NCBI GenBank assembly: GCA_029251865.1
Contig: JAQXCN010000083.1
Location: forward strand, 1-45,751
Source of the DNA: Crocinitomicaceae bacterium
Lineage (GTDB): Bacteria; Bacteroidota; Bacteroidia; Flavobacteriales_D; Crocinitomicaceae
Direction of reading: 5' to 3'
Length of the DNA: 45,751 nucleotides
Part shown: one piece after another, positions 8,400 through 17,306 of the stretch
Position numbering within the stretch: position 1 is the first letter of the stretch
Layout: each line of letters opens with the position of its first letter
Notes under the pieces: generated by a model
Seen by the model: only the letters and a program-made list of their open reading frames with translations
Database searches by the model: none
What the model was told of the DNA's origin: nothing
Position numbers and translations under genes: made by a program

Positions 8400-9636
8400 G
8401 ACGATTTTTTTCTTGCTTTTTTGTGTCTCTTATGGATTCTCTCAAGGTAGTACTCAGAACCTTAAAAAGCAGCAAAAGAAACTTGAACGCAAAATTTCGA
8501 GCACGAAAAACCTACTAAAAAAAGTCACAGACTCTAGAAAGGAATCTCTGAGTGAGCTACAACTTATTAATACACAAATACAAAGCCGCGAGGATCTTTT
8601 AAGTCTATTTGATAGACAGGTCTTATTGGCAGAAGGTACAATTAAAGAGAAAGAGGAGCAGGTGGAAGCACTCGGAGAACGCGTGGAGAAATTAAAAGCG
8701 CAATACAAGGAAATGATCCTCCATGCATACAAGTCGAGGAATAAAAATGGCAAAATGATGTTTGTGCTCTCAGCAGACAACTATTATGAGGCTCAAAAGC
8801 GAAATAAATATTTAAAAAGTATTACGGCATTGCATAAAAAACAAGTTGCGATTATAGCCTCAACTCAGAAAAAAGTAACTGAAGAGATTGCTGCGATTAC
8901 CCTGGAAAAAGAACGTAAAAAAGCCCTACTTACAAAGAAGCGCATAGAACGCCAAGAAATTGAATCCGATAGAGAGAAGCAGCAATTAATTTTAAATCAG
9001 ATCCAAAAGAAGGAGACTTCTTTAAGAGCGGATATTGCAGCAAACGAGCGAAAAAAACAAAAGCTTAAGGCTAAAATTGCTGAGGCTATTAAAAGGGAGT
9101 TAGCAGAAATAGAAAGAAAGCGAAAAGAAGCAGAGAGAAAACGTAGAGAGGCGAATCCAAATACAGAGGTTTCACCAAGTTTTACCGATGAATCTTCAGA
9201 AGGAAAAATAGTTAGTAAAAACTTCGAAAAGAATAAAGGCACGTTGCCATGGCCTGTTTCTTCAGGAGCGATAACTGAACGTTTCGGAAAAAACAAACAC
9301 CCATCCTTGAATGGTGTTTATACAAACAATAATGGCATTGATTTATCTTGCCCTTCTAGTTCGGGAATCAGAGCTGTTTTTTCTGGGAAAGTAACCGCTG
9401 TCTTTCCAATCGCAGGCGCGGGAAAGGTGATTATTATCAAGCATGGAAATTATAGGACGGTTTACAGCAATTTAAAAGAATCCTTTGTTGCTATTGGCGA
9501 TGAGGTTACCACTAAATCTGAAATAGGCGTTGTTCTATTGAATGAAAGCGAACTCGGTCTTTTACACTTTGAAATACATCATGTGAGCGGCATGACAACA
9601 AAAAGCCTTAATCCTTCTTTATGGCTGGATCATTAG
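8383..9636 (+). CDS. EnvC-like murein hydrolase activator (coiled coil plus degenerate LytM/M23 domain)
   Basis: A 417-residue exported protein: signal peptide (residues 1-20, ending FSQ), long charged coiled coil (about 22-250, very Lys/Glu-rich) and a C-terminal LytM domain (about 285-415). In active M23 peptidases zinc is bound by HxGxD and HxH. Here the first His is Asn316 (NNGID, Asp320 kept), the mid-domain His is Asn in YSNL, and the first His of HxH is Leu in LLHFE. Loss of zinc ligands is the hallmark of EnvC-type activators, which switch on amidases at the division site instead of cutting peptidoglycan. It ends the operon and overlaps the convergent O-antigen ligase gene by 29 bases. 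Confidence 0.87.
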   Translation: MKSVIKTIFFLLFCVSYGFSQGSTQNLKKQQKKLERKISSTKNLLKKVTDSRKESLSELQLINTQIQSREDLLSLFDRQVLLAEGTIKEKEEQVEALGERVEKLKAQYKEMILHAYKSRNKNGKMMFVLSADNYYEAQKRNKYLKSITALHKKQVAIIASTQKKVTEEIAAITLEKERKKALLTKKRIERQEIESDREKQQLILNQIQKKETSLRADIAANERKKQKLKAKIAEAIKRELAEIERKRKEAERKRREANPNTEVSPSFTDESSEGKIVSKNFEKNKGTLPWPVSSGAITERFGKNKHPSLNGVYTNNNGIDLSCPSSSGIRAVFSGKVTAVFPIAGAGKVIIIKHGNYRTVYSNLKESFVAIGDEVTTKSEIGVVLLNESELGLLHFEIHHVSGMTTKSLNPSLWLDH

Positions 9637-11047
9637 TATTTAATTGAATGGTCATGGTTACCACCATTGCACACATTGCCCAAACCGGAACGGCCGCTTT
9701 ATCTGTATCGAGATAGTTGTTTAAGAAGGCATGAATGAAGTATGACGCTAAGGAAACAATAATACCCATGATGAGTATTTTAACGTCATTGTTTTTTGGG
9801 TATCTATAGTAGAGGGTAATTGAAGAATAAAAAACGGCTGCAACAATAGCTAGAAAAAGCAGCATGCCAATTAAACCGGATTCAGAAAGGGCCCCAAGAT
9901 ATTCACTATGCGCATTTCCCATATCCCCAAAGTTGGTAGAAATAATGGTCAAATTCTCAGGGTCTTGAAACGCGGCGTATTCAAAGGCGTATGTGCCTGG
10001 TCCAAAACCAAGCCACGGTTTTTTCTTGAACATCTCAATAGCACAATCCCATCGGTTAATCCGTTCTAGGTTTGAGGCATCTGTCGTTACATTTGCAGCA
10101 CTTTGTATTTTTTCATCAAATGCCTCTGTGGTGTGTTCATGAGTGTTTTTTGCGAGACTCATTTGCAGGTTGTCCCATTGGAAAAAAAGTGTGCCTAAAG
10201 CAATAAACCCTATTGAAACGAGCAGTTTTAAATTAACCTTAAAATAAACGATAGCACCAATTATTGCCGCACACAGAATACTTAACCAGGCAGCTCTTGT
10301 GTAGGAAAAAATCAAGCCTAAAATTAAAATGACATTGATTAATATTAGAATAGCTTTTGATAAAGCAGGACGGCCTTTTTGCCGGAGTAAAGCTAGGCTG
10401 AGAGGAAGGCATAACGCAATAATAGCACCATAAATCGTATGGTCTTTAAAGAATGGCCACATTACCCAGTGCCCCTCTTCTTCTCCAAATCCATACATCG
10501 AGTGATGCGCAATGGTGAAACAGACAACAAAACTACAAGCAACAATAAAGTACCATAAGAAGCGAACCCGATTCTCGTGCTTTTTAAAAAAGTAGGTTCC
10601 GAAAATTAGAACGGGCAGGATAAACCAGAGCTTGGACAACAGAAATTTAAAAGAAACGATTGGTGCAGAGCTTGTAATCGAGGTGATCAGCATCCAAATT
10701 AGATAGGCGCAAACAGTCACAATAATAGGGTGCCTCCATATCTTAGGATTCAAAAACGGTTTTCTAAGTTCCAGGAACAAAAACCAAAGCATAAAGCCAA
10801 ATAACAGCGGCTCTGTGGGCAAGTACAACCCAAATCCATCCACGTATTCCTCTATATTAACTGACAATGGAGTTAAAAAGGCAATAAATAAAAAGAATTT
10901 TTCTGTTTGAAAAACAGATAAGTAAATAAAAAATAAACCTAATGGGAATAGACCAAGGTATTCAATACGAAACCAATTAAACAAAGTGAAAATGACCGTC
11001 AAAGCAACGAAGCCAAACGCCAATTTTATTTTATTGTTTAACGACAT
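9608..11047 (-). CDS. O-antigen polymerase/ligase (Wzy_C family)
   Basis: A 479-residue polytopic membrane protein with about twelve hydrophobic segments and the large periplasmic Wzy_C loop: GFGPGTYAFEY followed by NAHSEYLGALSESGLIG with the conserved His. Its place at the end of a unit with Wzx-like and Wzz-like genes makes it a good candidate for the Wzy polymerase of a Wzx/Wzy-dependent polysaccharide pathway, though the family also contains WaaL ligases. Its ATG directly follows the wzz-like stop with no intervening base. The 3' end overlaps the convergent EnvC-like gene by 29 bases, so the two transcripts are antisense to each other there. Confidence 0.87.
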   Translation of the reverse strand: MSLNNKIKLAFGFVALTVIFTLFNWFRIEYLGLFPLGLFFIYLSVFQTEKFFLFIAFLTPLSVNIEEYVDGFGLYLPTEPLLFGFMLWFLFLELRKPFLNPKIWRHPIIVTVCAYLIWMLITSITSSAPIVSFKFLLSKLWFILPVLIFGTYFFKKHENRVRFLWYFIVACSFVVCFTIAHHSMYGFGEEEGHWVMWPFFKDHTIYGAIIALCLPLSLALLRQKGRPALSKAILILINVILILGLIFSYTRAAWLSILCAAIIGAIVYFKVNLKLLVSIGFIALGTLFFQWDNLQMSLAKNTHEHTTEAFDEKIQSAANVTTDASNLERINRWDCAIEMFKKKPWLGFGPGTYAFEYAAFQDPENLTIISTNFGDMGNAHSEYLGALSESGLIGMLLFLAIVAAVFYSSITLYYRYPKNNDVKILIMGIIVSLASYFIHAFLNNYLDTDKAAVPVWAMCAMVVTMTIQLNTNDPAIKKD

Positions 11048-12043
11048 TTATGCCTCGCTCTTAAGTTCTCTGTAGCGTTCTAAAATCAAGAGGCAGAAGA
11101 CGATAAAAATGAATGAACCGATGGCCGCAACAAGGGTTAAAATCAACCTTTTAGGTTGGTCTTTTTTATCTGCCACCTCGGCTTTTTGTACGATAAACTT
11201 ATGACTGAAGTGTGTTGAGGCGTCTGACTCTGCTTGTTCGTAGGCTACTTTAAAATCCTCGAGTTTACTTATCTTTTCATTTCTCGAACGTTCGAGACCG
11301 TCAAACAATGAACCAAATTTTGAATTCACGTCTATTTTTTTTCTAAGCTCCTCTTTTTCACTATTACTTTTTGAGTCAACGAGTGCTTGAAAAAGGCGCG
11401 AACGCACATCGAGGGAAACAACACCTAGCTTTGCAAGCCGATCCATTTCTCCTAAAAGTTCTTGAATTTCTGTATCAAGTTGGTCTTTTTTTCGCTTTGT
11501 GATTTCAAAGGCTGGAAGCGTTCTCTCTTGAATCATTTCATTTTTAACGGTATCAATTAAGTTAACTACAGCATTAGCCATGTCTGAAGCTAGTTTAGGG
11601 TCTTCATCTAAAACATCAATTTTAATAGACCCGAATCTTGTTCGTTCAAAAGAGAAATGTCCTTCATAGGCCTTGTTGAGCTTGAACATTTTATTAGGGT
11701 CAGCAGAATCAATCTTGTAACGTTTAAGCAAGTCATATTTGGAAATCACATAATCACGTATTCGTGAAGATTGTAAGATTTGAACCAATTGCTCCGCTTG
11801 GTCTTCTTCCCCGAAATCCATTGACGAGGCTTTAACGTTTCTTGATTCATAAAAGGAAACTGAGCTTGATTTGGATGGGAAAACAATCGCAGTGGATAGA
11901 AACAATGGTGTAATAAGGAATGAAAGGCTATATGCGGCAATGCTTACAAGTAATGTAAAACCAATTACAATCTTGCGTCTTCTAAATAAAAAGGCCAATA
12001 ATTTTTCTCGTTCTTCATTCAAATTTAACTCTTGATTTTCCAT
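11048..12043 (-). CDS. Polysaccharide chain-length determinant (Wzz family)
   Basis: A 331-residue inner-membrane protein with the classic Wzz layout: a short cytoplasmic N-terminus, membrane segment at about residues 25-47, a long helical periplasmic region rich in Lys/Glu/Asp with coiled-coil character, and a second membrane segment at about 298-320 followed by a short charged tail. There is no C-terminal tyrosine kinase domain, unlike capsule-type Wzc. Wzz proteins set the modal length of the O-antigen or other polysaccharide made by Wzy. It lies immediately upstream of the Wzy/WaaL-like gene and 64 bases downstream of the flippase gene on the same strand. Confidence 0.86.
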   Translation of the reverse strand: MENQELNLNEEREKLLAFLFRRRKIVIGFTLLVSIAAYSLSFLITPLFLSTAIVFPSKSSSVSFYESRNVKASSMDFGEEDQAEQLVQILQSSRIRDYVISKYDLLKRYKIDSADPNKMFKLNKAYEGHFSFERTRFGSIKIDVLDEDPKLASDMANAVVNLIDTVKNEMIQERTLPAFEITKRKKDQLDTEIQELLGEMDRLAKLGVVSLDVRSRLFQALVDSKSNSEKEELRKKIDVNSKFGSLFDGLERSRNEKISKLEDFKVAYEQAESDASTHFSHKFIVQKAEVADKKDQPKRLILTLVAAIGSFIFIVFCLLILERYRELKSEA

Positions 12044-12107
12044 AGATTTCTTTTGCGATTACGAAAATAGAACATATAAACACAAGTAAAACTTATATTT
12101 TAAGAAT

Positions 12108-13547
12108 TTATTTGATTTTGTCTGAAGAGAGAATTAGTTTCTTTATTGCTTGAAGGTCAATAAGAGACAACCCGAAAAGGAGAATACAACCAGCAACAAT
12201 CTGCATCAGCATTAAATTTGCTGAATTTTCAAAAATCGAACTGACGATAAATAACCCAGCTGTTAACCCTCCCAGTTTAATAATACCAGTGGCTTTTTTT
12301 GGAATTTCAAATTTATACACACAATAGAAGAACTGTGCGATGGCTGTTACGCCCTGTGTAGCAAAAGTTGCAATCGCAGCGCCAAGTGCGCCATACTCTG
12401 GGATTAAAATGAGGTTTATTGTAATGTTTGCAAGAATACCGATTGCAGAAATACTATTTAATACTCTAAGATTACCATTAGCAGTCAACAACGTGCCGAA
12501 TATAAAATTCATCCCAATAGGAAAGAACCCAAGCATCAAAAATTGAAATGGACCAATAGCATTTTGTATGTCATTATAAATCCACCCTAAAATAAGTGCG
12601 GCATTGAAAACAGTGACGAAAATAATAATTATGGCCCCGCCCAGAAGAAGGTTGGCGGACGCTTTCACAAGGTCTAAAACAAGGGTTAATGAAATTTTAA
12701 GCTGTCTTGAAAAGATTGGAAAAAGCAAACCTGCGAAAATCATCCCAAACATAAACAGGGCATCTAACAATCGAAATCCTTGGGCATAAACCCCGGCCTC
12801 ATAAGCACCATTTGGATGAATTCTTTCGAGCATAACCCCATCAATTCTTGTATACAATAACATAAGCACAATCAATAATGCATAAGGCCAACTTTTTTTA
12901 ATGAGTCCAATTCCAAATACGAGATCCCATTGCAGATAAGGCCTTTCAAGATGCTTAAGCAGTATAATTAAACCAATGAGAAGCGTGGTAGCATAACAAA
13001 ATGTTTGAATCCAAATAAAGACTTCAATTTTAATAACCGATGGCTTGAATGACGAGAAGAGCCATATCCCTCCAACGATGATGAGAAGAAAGCGGTCTAA
13101 TATAGATATAAACGCATCGGTTTTAAAAAAATGAAAACCAGCAAAATGACTTCGCAAGTACGCAATACTCAGCACCAAAAACTGGTTTAGAATTAGAAAA
13201 CTTAACAAGTATAAGGGCCTTCCTGAATACCCTAAAAACAGCGCCAACCCGAAGGTGAAAATTGAATAAAAGGTAAATAAGACTAATCGAAACGAAAAAA
13301 CTTTTCCGAAATATTTTTTAATCTTTTCTGGATCCTGTGCTAGGTTTTTTGTGGTGAAATTATTTATCCCTAAATCAAGAAGTGTGTTAAAAAGAACAGA
13401 CAGGTTGAGTAACGAAAAGTAAAGGCCATAATTTTCAGGACCTACCCTGTTTTGAACTGTGGCGTCAATTCCAAACAGCGCAATAGGCTTGATAAGAAGA
13501 TTCAGGAGAATCATCAAAATCAAATTGGAAAAAAAGATTCTTTGCAT
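12108..13547 (-). CDS. Polysaccharide flippase (Wzx/MOP superfamily)
   Basis: A 479-residue protein with about 12-14 membrane helices and the MOP/Wzx pattern: RVGPENYGLYFSLLN in the first helical hairpin (family: GxxxYGxxS) and PEYGALGAAIATFATQG near residue 395. These exporters turn lipid-linked oligosaccharides over to the periplasmic face for polymerisation. It starts 1 base after the response-regulator stop, which means it is almost certainly cotranscribed with the two-component genes, and is followed by wzz- and wzy-like genes. No glycosyltransferase is encoded in this cluster, so the sugar units must be assembled by genes elsewhere. Confidence 0.88.
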   Translation of the reverse strand: MQRIFFSNLILMILLNLLIKPIALFGIDATVQNRVGPENYGLYFSLLNLSVLFNTLLDLGINNFTTKNLAQDPEKIKKYFGKVFSFRLVLFTFYSIFTFGLALFLGYSGRPLYLLSFLILNQFLVLSIAYLRSHFAGFHFFKTDAFISILDRFLLIIVGGIWLFSSFKPSVIKIEVFIWIQTFCYATTLLIGLIILLKHLERPYLQWDLVFGIGLIKKSWPYALLIVLMLLYTRIDGVMLERIHPNGAYEAGVYAQGFRLLDALFMFGMIFAGLLFPIFSRQLKISLTLVLDLVKASANLLLGGAIIIIFVTVFNAALILGWIYNDIQNAIGPFQFLMLGFFPIGMNFIFGTLLTANGNLRVLNSISAIGILANITINLILIPEYGALGAAIATFATQGVTAIAQFFYCVYKFEIPKKATGIIKLGGLTAGLFIVSSIFENSANLMLMQIVAGCILLFGLSLIDLQAIKKLILSSDKIK

Positions 13548-13548
13548 A

Positions 13549-14250
13549 TTATTGCTTGATCAGTAGCTTAAAACCGATACCATGTACATTCATGATTTCA
13601 ATATTAGCATCTTCCTTTAGCAATTTACGTAATTTGGCGATGTAGACATCCATACTTCTCCCATTAAAATAATTATCATCGCCCCAAACAGCTCGTAAAG
13701 CGGCTTGTCTATCTAGAAGTTCATTTTGATTTTTTACAAGCAACCTGAGCAGTAGGTTTTCTTTGGTAGTAAGTTTTTTAGGACCCTCTGAAAGGTGAAG
13801 GATTCTGAGTTCAGGTTCATATGCGATTGCACCGACCTTTATTTTTTGCCCAACATTTTTTTCTTTCGTTTGTGTTCTATTCAAAATGGCCTTCATTCGA
13901 GCCAGCAACTCTTCCATTGAGAAAGGCTTTGTTAAATAGTCGTCAGCACCGATCTCAAAGCCTTTAAGCTTATCATCGCTCATTGCTTTTGCTGTTAGGA
14001 AAAGAATAGGAATCTTTTTATCTAATTCTCGCACTTCTTTAGCCAAAGTAAACCCGTCCATTTCTGGCATCATGACATCTAAAATCATAAATTCAAAGTT
14101 GTTTTTTGGATCGTTGAACAAGTGATAGGCTTGCTTTCCGTTTTTTGCCAGCACAACATCAAAACCTTTGTTTTTTAAATAGGTCCACAGTAATTGACCA
14201 AGATTATCATCATCTTCAGCTAGTAGTATTTTTATTTTCGCGTCTTTCAT
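13549..14250 (-). CDS. OmpR/PhoB-family response regulator
   Basis: A 233-residue regulator with an N-terminal receiver domain (residues 6-122) and a C-terminal winged-helix DNA-binding domain (about 138-232). The acidic pocket is EDDD at 12-15, the phosphorylated residue is Asp58 in FMILDVMMPEMDG, and the conserved Thr and Lys occur in FLTAKA and LTKPF. The C-terminal domain shows the recognition-helix pattern GRSMDVYIAKLRKLL. Its ATG overlaps the stop of the kinase gene (ATGA), so the two form a cognate pair. Because the flippase gene follows after 1 base, autoregulation of the polysaccharide operon is a reasonable hypothesis. Confidence 0.94.
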   Translation of the reverse strand: MKDAKIKILLAEDDDNLGQLLWTYLKNKGFDVVLAKNGKQAYHLFNDPKNNFEFMILDVMMPEMDGFTLAKEVRELDKKIPILFLTAKAMSDDKLKGFEIGADDYLTKPFSMEELLARMKAILNRTQTKEKNVGQKIKVGAIAYEPELRILHLSEGPKKLTTKENLLLRLLVKNQNELLDRQAALRAVWGDDNYFNGRSMDVYIAKLRKLLKEDANIEIMNVHGIGFKLLIKQ

Positions 14251-15866
14251 CTGTTAATTTTAATCTCAAAAGTCGTACCCTTTCCAAAGGTGCTCTTTAC
14301 ATCGAGGCGCCAGCCATAACCATCGCAGACTTTTTTTACATAATTTAAACCTAAACCAAAGCCTTTAACATCATGAATGTTTCCCGTAGGCACACGGTAT
14401 AAATTGTCAAATATTTTAGGAAGGTGTTCTTTGTTTATTCCGATACCCTTATCTGAGAACGTGAGAACGATATCCTCCCTATTTTGTTTTATATCTAGTT
14501 TTATTTCTGCGGGTTCTGGACTGTATTTAATAGCATTATCCAAGAGGTTTGCCACAACACTTCTAATGTGGGATTCTTTAGCTTGAATTTGGATGGCGCT
14601 ATCATTGTAGGTAAAAGCAATATTATATTTTTCAGCGACCACTCTAAATTTTGCATTACTCACAATCTTTTCACAAAGCGGTATAATGGAAATTGTACCC
14701 CCTTCCCATATTTGATCCTTCCGGTCAAGTAAGGAGTTTTGGAGAATGTTTTCTACTAAGTTTTCAAGTCTTTTATTCTCTTGATGTATCATGTTGAGGT
14801 AGGGTTCGATTTGAGCGGCTTTCTCAACGCCGACAACATCAGGGTCTTTCAATGCCTCACAAGCAAGAGCTATTGTGGATATTGGCGTTTTAAATTCATG
14901 TGTCATATTTGAAACAAGACCGGCTTTTAGTTCTGACAACTTTTTCTGTTCAACGATGGTTTTAATCATAAAAACGAGAGCAGCCAATACAATACACACA
15001 ACTAAAACAGAAACAATAATAGCTCCTTTCATTTCATTTAGTAAAAATTGATTTTGTTTTGGAAAGTTAAGTTGTAGGTATAAGGACTGATTTATTGGGT
15101 TACTTGGAAAAAGTTTTACCTTTTCAAAGGTTTTGTTGGTTTTGGTTTCTTTATATTTATTCGAGGCCTCTTGAAATGGTACAGGGTTGTTGTTTGCATC
15201 GAAGATGCAAAAAGTAAAGGTTTTTGGAAGCCTTTCTTTCTTGATTTCAAAAGAAATAATAGAGTCTAAAAAAATAGCGTCAATTCTTTCTTGAGGGCTT
15301 TTTAATACATTGTCTTTAAACGCTTCAAGCATCATGTCGTTTATGTATTTCGCTTTTTTAAAGATTTGTTGTACCGCCTGTTGGTTTAGTTGAAGAGACA
15401 AACTTGAAGAGTCCCGTCCAGGAATCATTCCCGACCCAGAACTAAAAACATCTTTTATTTCTTGATAATTTTTAGCTAAAACTTTTTGCTCGGTTGTTAA
15501 ACCTGTAAGTGAGTCATATGCTTGGCCCCGAATGACTAAATATTTTTCTTTTTTTCCATTACTCAAGATGAGAGTATCACTAACACTTACAGAGGCATTA
15601 GAGGAGGTTAAAGATTGAAATTCAGATTTTAAAATATCCTGATATTGCAAACTGAAATCTTGATTGATGATTTGCATGTACCGCCTGTAGTCTTCTGCTT
15701 TTTCGTGCTTGTATGCAATTTGATTTTGGAAGGCAATAATTTCAGACGAGAGTTCTTTTTTCTTTTGGTAATATTTACTGTAAAGTTGAAAGGATTGAAC
15801 AATTAACAGACTCAGCATTGATAATGCAAGCAGAATAACCGCAAGATTGATTTGTTTTGTTCTCAT
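14247..15866 (-). CDS. Sensor histidine kinase
   Basis: I place the start at the ATG at 15866 (539 residues), three codons inside a longer frame that would begin with TTG. Membrane segments at about residues 5-27 and 281-303 flank a roughly 250-residue periplasmic sensor domain with no recognisable fold. The HisKA segment NMTHEFKTPIS holds the phosphorylated His323; the ATPase domain shows N-box NLLDNAIKY, G1 DKGIGI and G2 GFGLGLNYV. No HAMP domain is evident between TM2 and HisKA. It is the first gene of the HK-RR-flippase-Wzz-Wzy unit. The signal sensed is unknown; envelope or polysaccharide state is a guess from context. Confidence 0.92.
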   Translation of the reverse strand: MRTKQINLAVILLALSMLSLLIVQSFQLYSKYYQKKKELSSEIIAFQNQIAYKHEKAEDYRRYMQIINQDFSLQYQDILKSEFQSLTSSNASVSVSDTLILSNGKKEKYLVIRGQAYDSLTGLTTEQKVLAKNYQEIKDVFSSGSGMIPGRDSSSLSLQLNQQAVQQIFKKAKYINDMMLEAFKDNVLKSPQERIDAIFLDSIISFEIKKERLPKTFTFCIFDANNNPVPFQEASNKYKETKTNKTFEKVKLFPSNPINQSLYLQLNFPKQNQFLLNEMKGAIIVSVLVVCIVLAALVFMIKTIVEQKKLSELKAGLVSNMTHEFKTPISTIALACEALKDPDVVGVEKAAQIEPYLNMIHQENKRLENLVENILQNSLLDRKDQIWEGGTISIIPLCEKIVSNAKFRVVAEKYNIAFTYNDSAIQIQAKESHIRSVVANLLDNAIKYSPEPAEIKLDIKQNREDIVLTFSDKGIGINKEHLPKIFDNLYRVPTGNIHDVKGFGLGLNYVKKVCDGYGWRLDVKSTFGKGTTFEIKINR

Positions 15867-15932
15867 CAGACGCAACGAATCTAAATAAAATCAAGTCATT
15901 GCAAAAGAAAAGTTAACCATTTTTAACATGCT

Positions 15933-15976
15933 AAAGAACGCCTCAATCTGCTTTATATATCAAGAGGCGTTTCTTT
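15933..15976. other. Long imperfect inverted repeat in the divergent region between the kinase gene and serS
   Basis: The arms AAAGAACGCCTC (15933-15944) and GAGGCGTTTCTTT (15964-15976) pair over 12 base pairs with one bulged base, enclosing a 19-base AT-rich loop. It sits between divergent genes, so it is not an ordinary operon-end terminator, although the plus strand reads into TTTCTTT. It could be a 5' leader structure for serS, a processed small RNA, or a DNA operator for either gene. Confidence 0.5.
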
Positions 15977-16018
15977 ATGAGGTCAATTGATTAATTTTGT
16001 TGACTATAATTACCAATT

Positions 16019-17299
16019 ATGATTGAAATTCAGCGCATCAGAGAGCGTAAAGAGGAAGTTCTTGAAGGCCTTCTAAAAAGAAACATTGATGCGACAAAAG
16101 AGGTCACACAGATTTTGACGCTTGACCAAGAGTGGAGGTCTCAAAAGACAGCGCTTCAAAATCTAGAAGCAGAACTCAATACGATATCTAAAAAAATAGG
16201 ACAGTTATTTAGCAAAGGAAAGCAAGCGGAAGCCCAGGAGCTTAAAACTAAAACAGCGGAACTCAAAACCTCGGTTCAGGCGGTAAAAAAAATCGAAGAA
16301 GAATTGGAAAACAACATACAGTCTTTGCTGTTTTCACTTCCTAATGTTTGCACGACAGAGGTTCCTAAGGGTAAAGATGAATCGGCAAATGAGATCATAG
16401 AGGAAAAAGGGACGAGTCCATCAAAGGAGGCTGCCGCAATTCCACATTGGGATTTGGCAAAGACATACGGATTAATAGATTTTGAGCTTGGCGTTAAAGT
16501 AACTGGAGCAGGTTTTCCGTTTTATCGGGGTCAGGGCGCAAGGCTCCAGAGAGCCTTGGTTTCTTACTTCTTAGACGAAGCCGTAAATGCTGGGTATGAG
16601 GAATATGTCTCTCCATTAATGGTCAACGAAGAAAGTGGCAAGGGAACAGGTCAACTTCCAGATAAAGAAGGTCAAATGTACTATATGCCCGCTGACGATC
16701 TTTACATGATTCCAACAGCCGAGGTACCTTTAACAAATATATATCGAGGTGTACTGTTGCCAGATGCTAATTTTTCAATTAAACTTACTGGTCATACGCC
16801 TTGTTTTCGAAGAGAAGCAGGTTCTTATGGTAAAGACGTACGTGGATTAAACAGATTGCATCAATTTGAAAAAGTTGAGATTGTAAGAATTGAAACGCCC
16901 GAAAATGCTGAAACGGCGCTTCAGGAAATGCTCAGCCATGTGAAGCACCTTCTAGAATCTTTAGGTTTACAGTATCGAGTATTGAGACTTTGTGGTGGAG
17001 ATACCGGTTTTGCCGCTGCCATAACTTATGACTTTGAGGTTTATTCCGCAGCCCAAGAAAAATGGTTAGAGGTAAGTTCTGTATCACGTTTCGATACCTT
17101 TCAGTCAAATCGACTAAAGTTGCGTTATAAAGACGAAAATAAAAAATCAAGGTTATGTCACACGCTAAATGGTTCGGCTTTGGCACTTCCGAGAATAATG
17201 GCAGCGCTTCTTGAAAACAATCAAGGTCCAAACGGGATTAGCATCCCTGAGTGTCTTACGCGTTACACAGGGTTCAAAACGATCACGAATAACACCTAA
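16019..17299 (+). CDS. serS: Serine--tRNA ligase
   Basis: A 426-residue class II aminoacyl-tRNA synthetase that charges tRNA-Ser with serine. The N-terminal about 105 residues form the antiparallel coiled coil that grips the long variable arm of tRNA-Ser. The catalytic core shows TAEVPLTN (233-240), motif 2 FRREAGSYGKDVRG from residue 263, and motif 3 LNGSALALPRIMAALLE near the C-terminus. Length and motifs are fully standard for bacteria. It is divergent from the histidine kinase operon and followed after 7 bases by a small lipoprotein gene, so the following two genes may depend on its promoter. A stem-loop at 15933-15976 lies upstream. Confidence 0.97.
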   Translation: MIEIQRIRERKEEVLEGLLKRNIDATKEVTQILTLDQEWRSQKTALQNLEAELNTISKKIGQLFSKGKQAEAQELKTKTAELKTSVQAVKKIEEELENNIQSLLFSLPNVCTTEVPKGKDESANEIIEEKGTSPSKEAAAIPHWDLAKTYGLIDFELGVKVTGAGFPFYRGQGARLQRALVSYFLDEAVNAGYEEYVSPLMVNEESGKGTGQLPDKEGQMYYMPADDLYMIPTAEVPLTNIYRGVLLPDANFSIKLTGHTPCFRREAGSYGKDVRGLNRLHQFEKVEIVRIETPENAETALQEMLSHVKHLLESLGLQYRVLRLCGGDTGFAAAITYDFEVYSAAQEKWLEVSSVSRFDTFQSNRLKLRYKDENKKSRLCHTLNGSALALPRIMAALLENNQGPNGISIPECLTRYTGFKTITNNT

Positions 17300-17306
17300 T
17301 TTATCT

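Noticed and set aside
17211-17306. Longer version of the small lipoprotein starting inside serS
   Set aside because: It would place 32 residues ahead of a perfect lipoprotein signal and overlap serS by 89 bases; the ATG at 17307 is far better.
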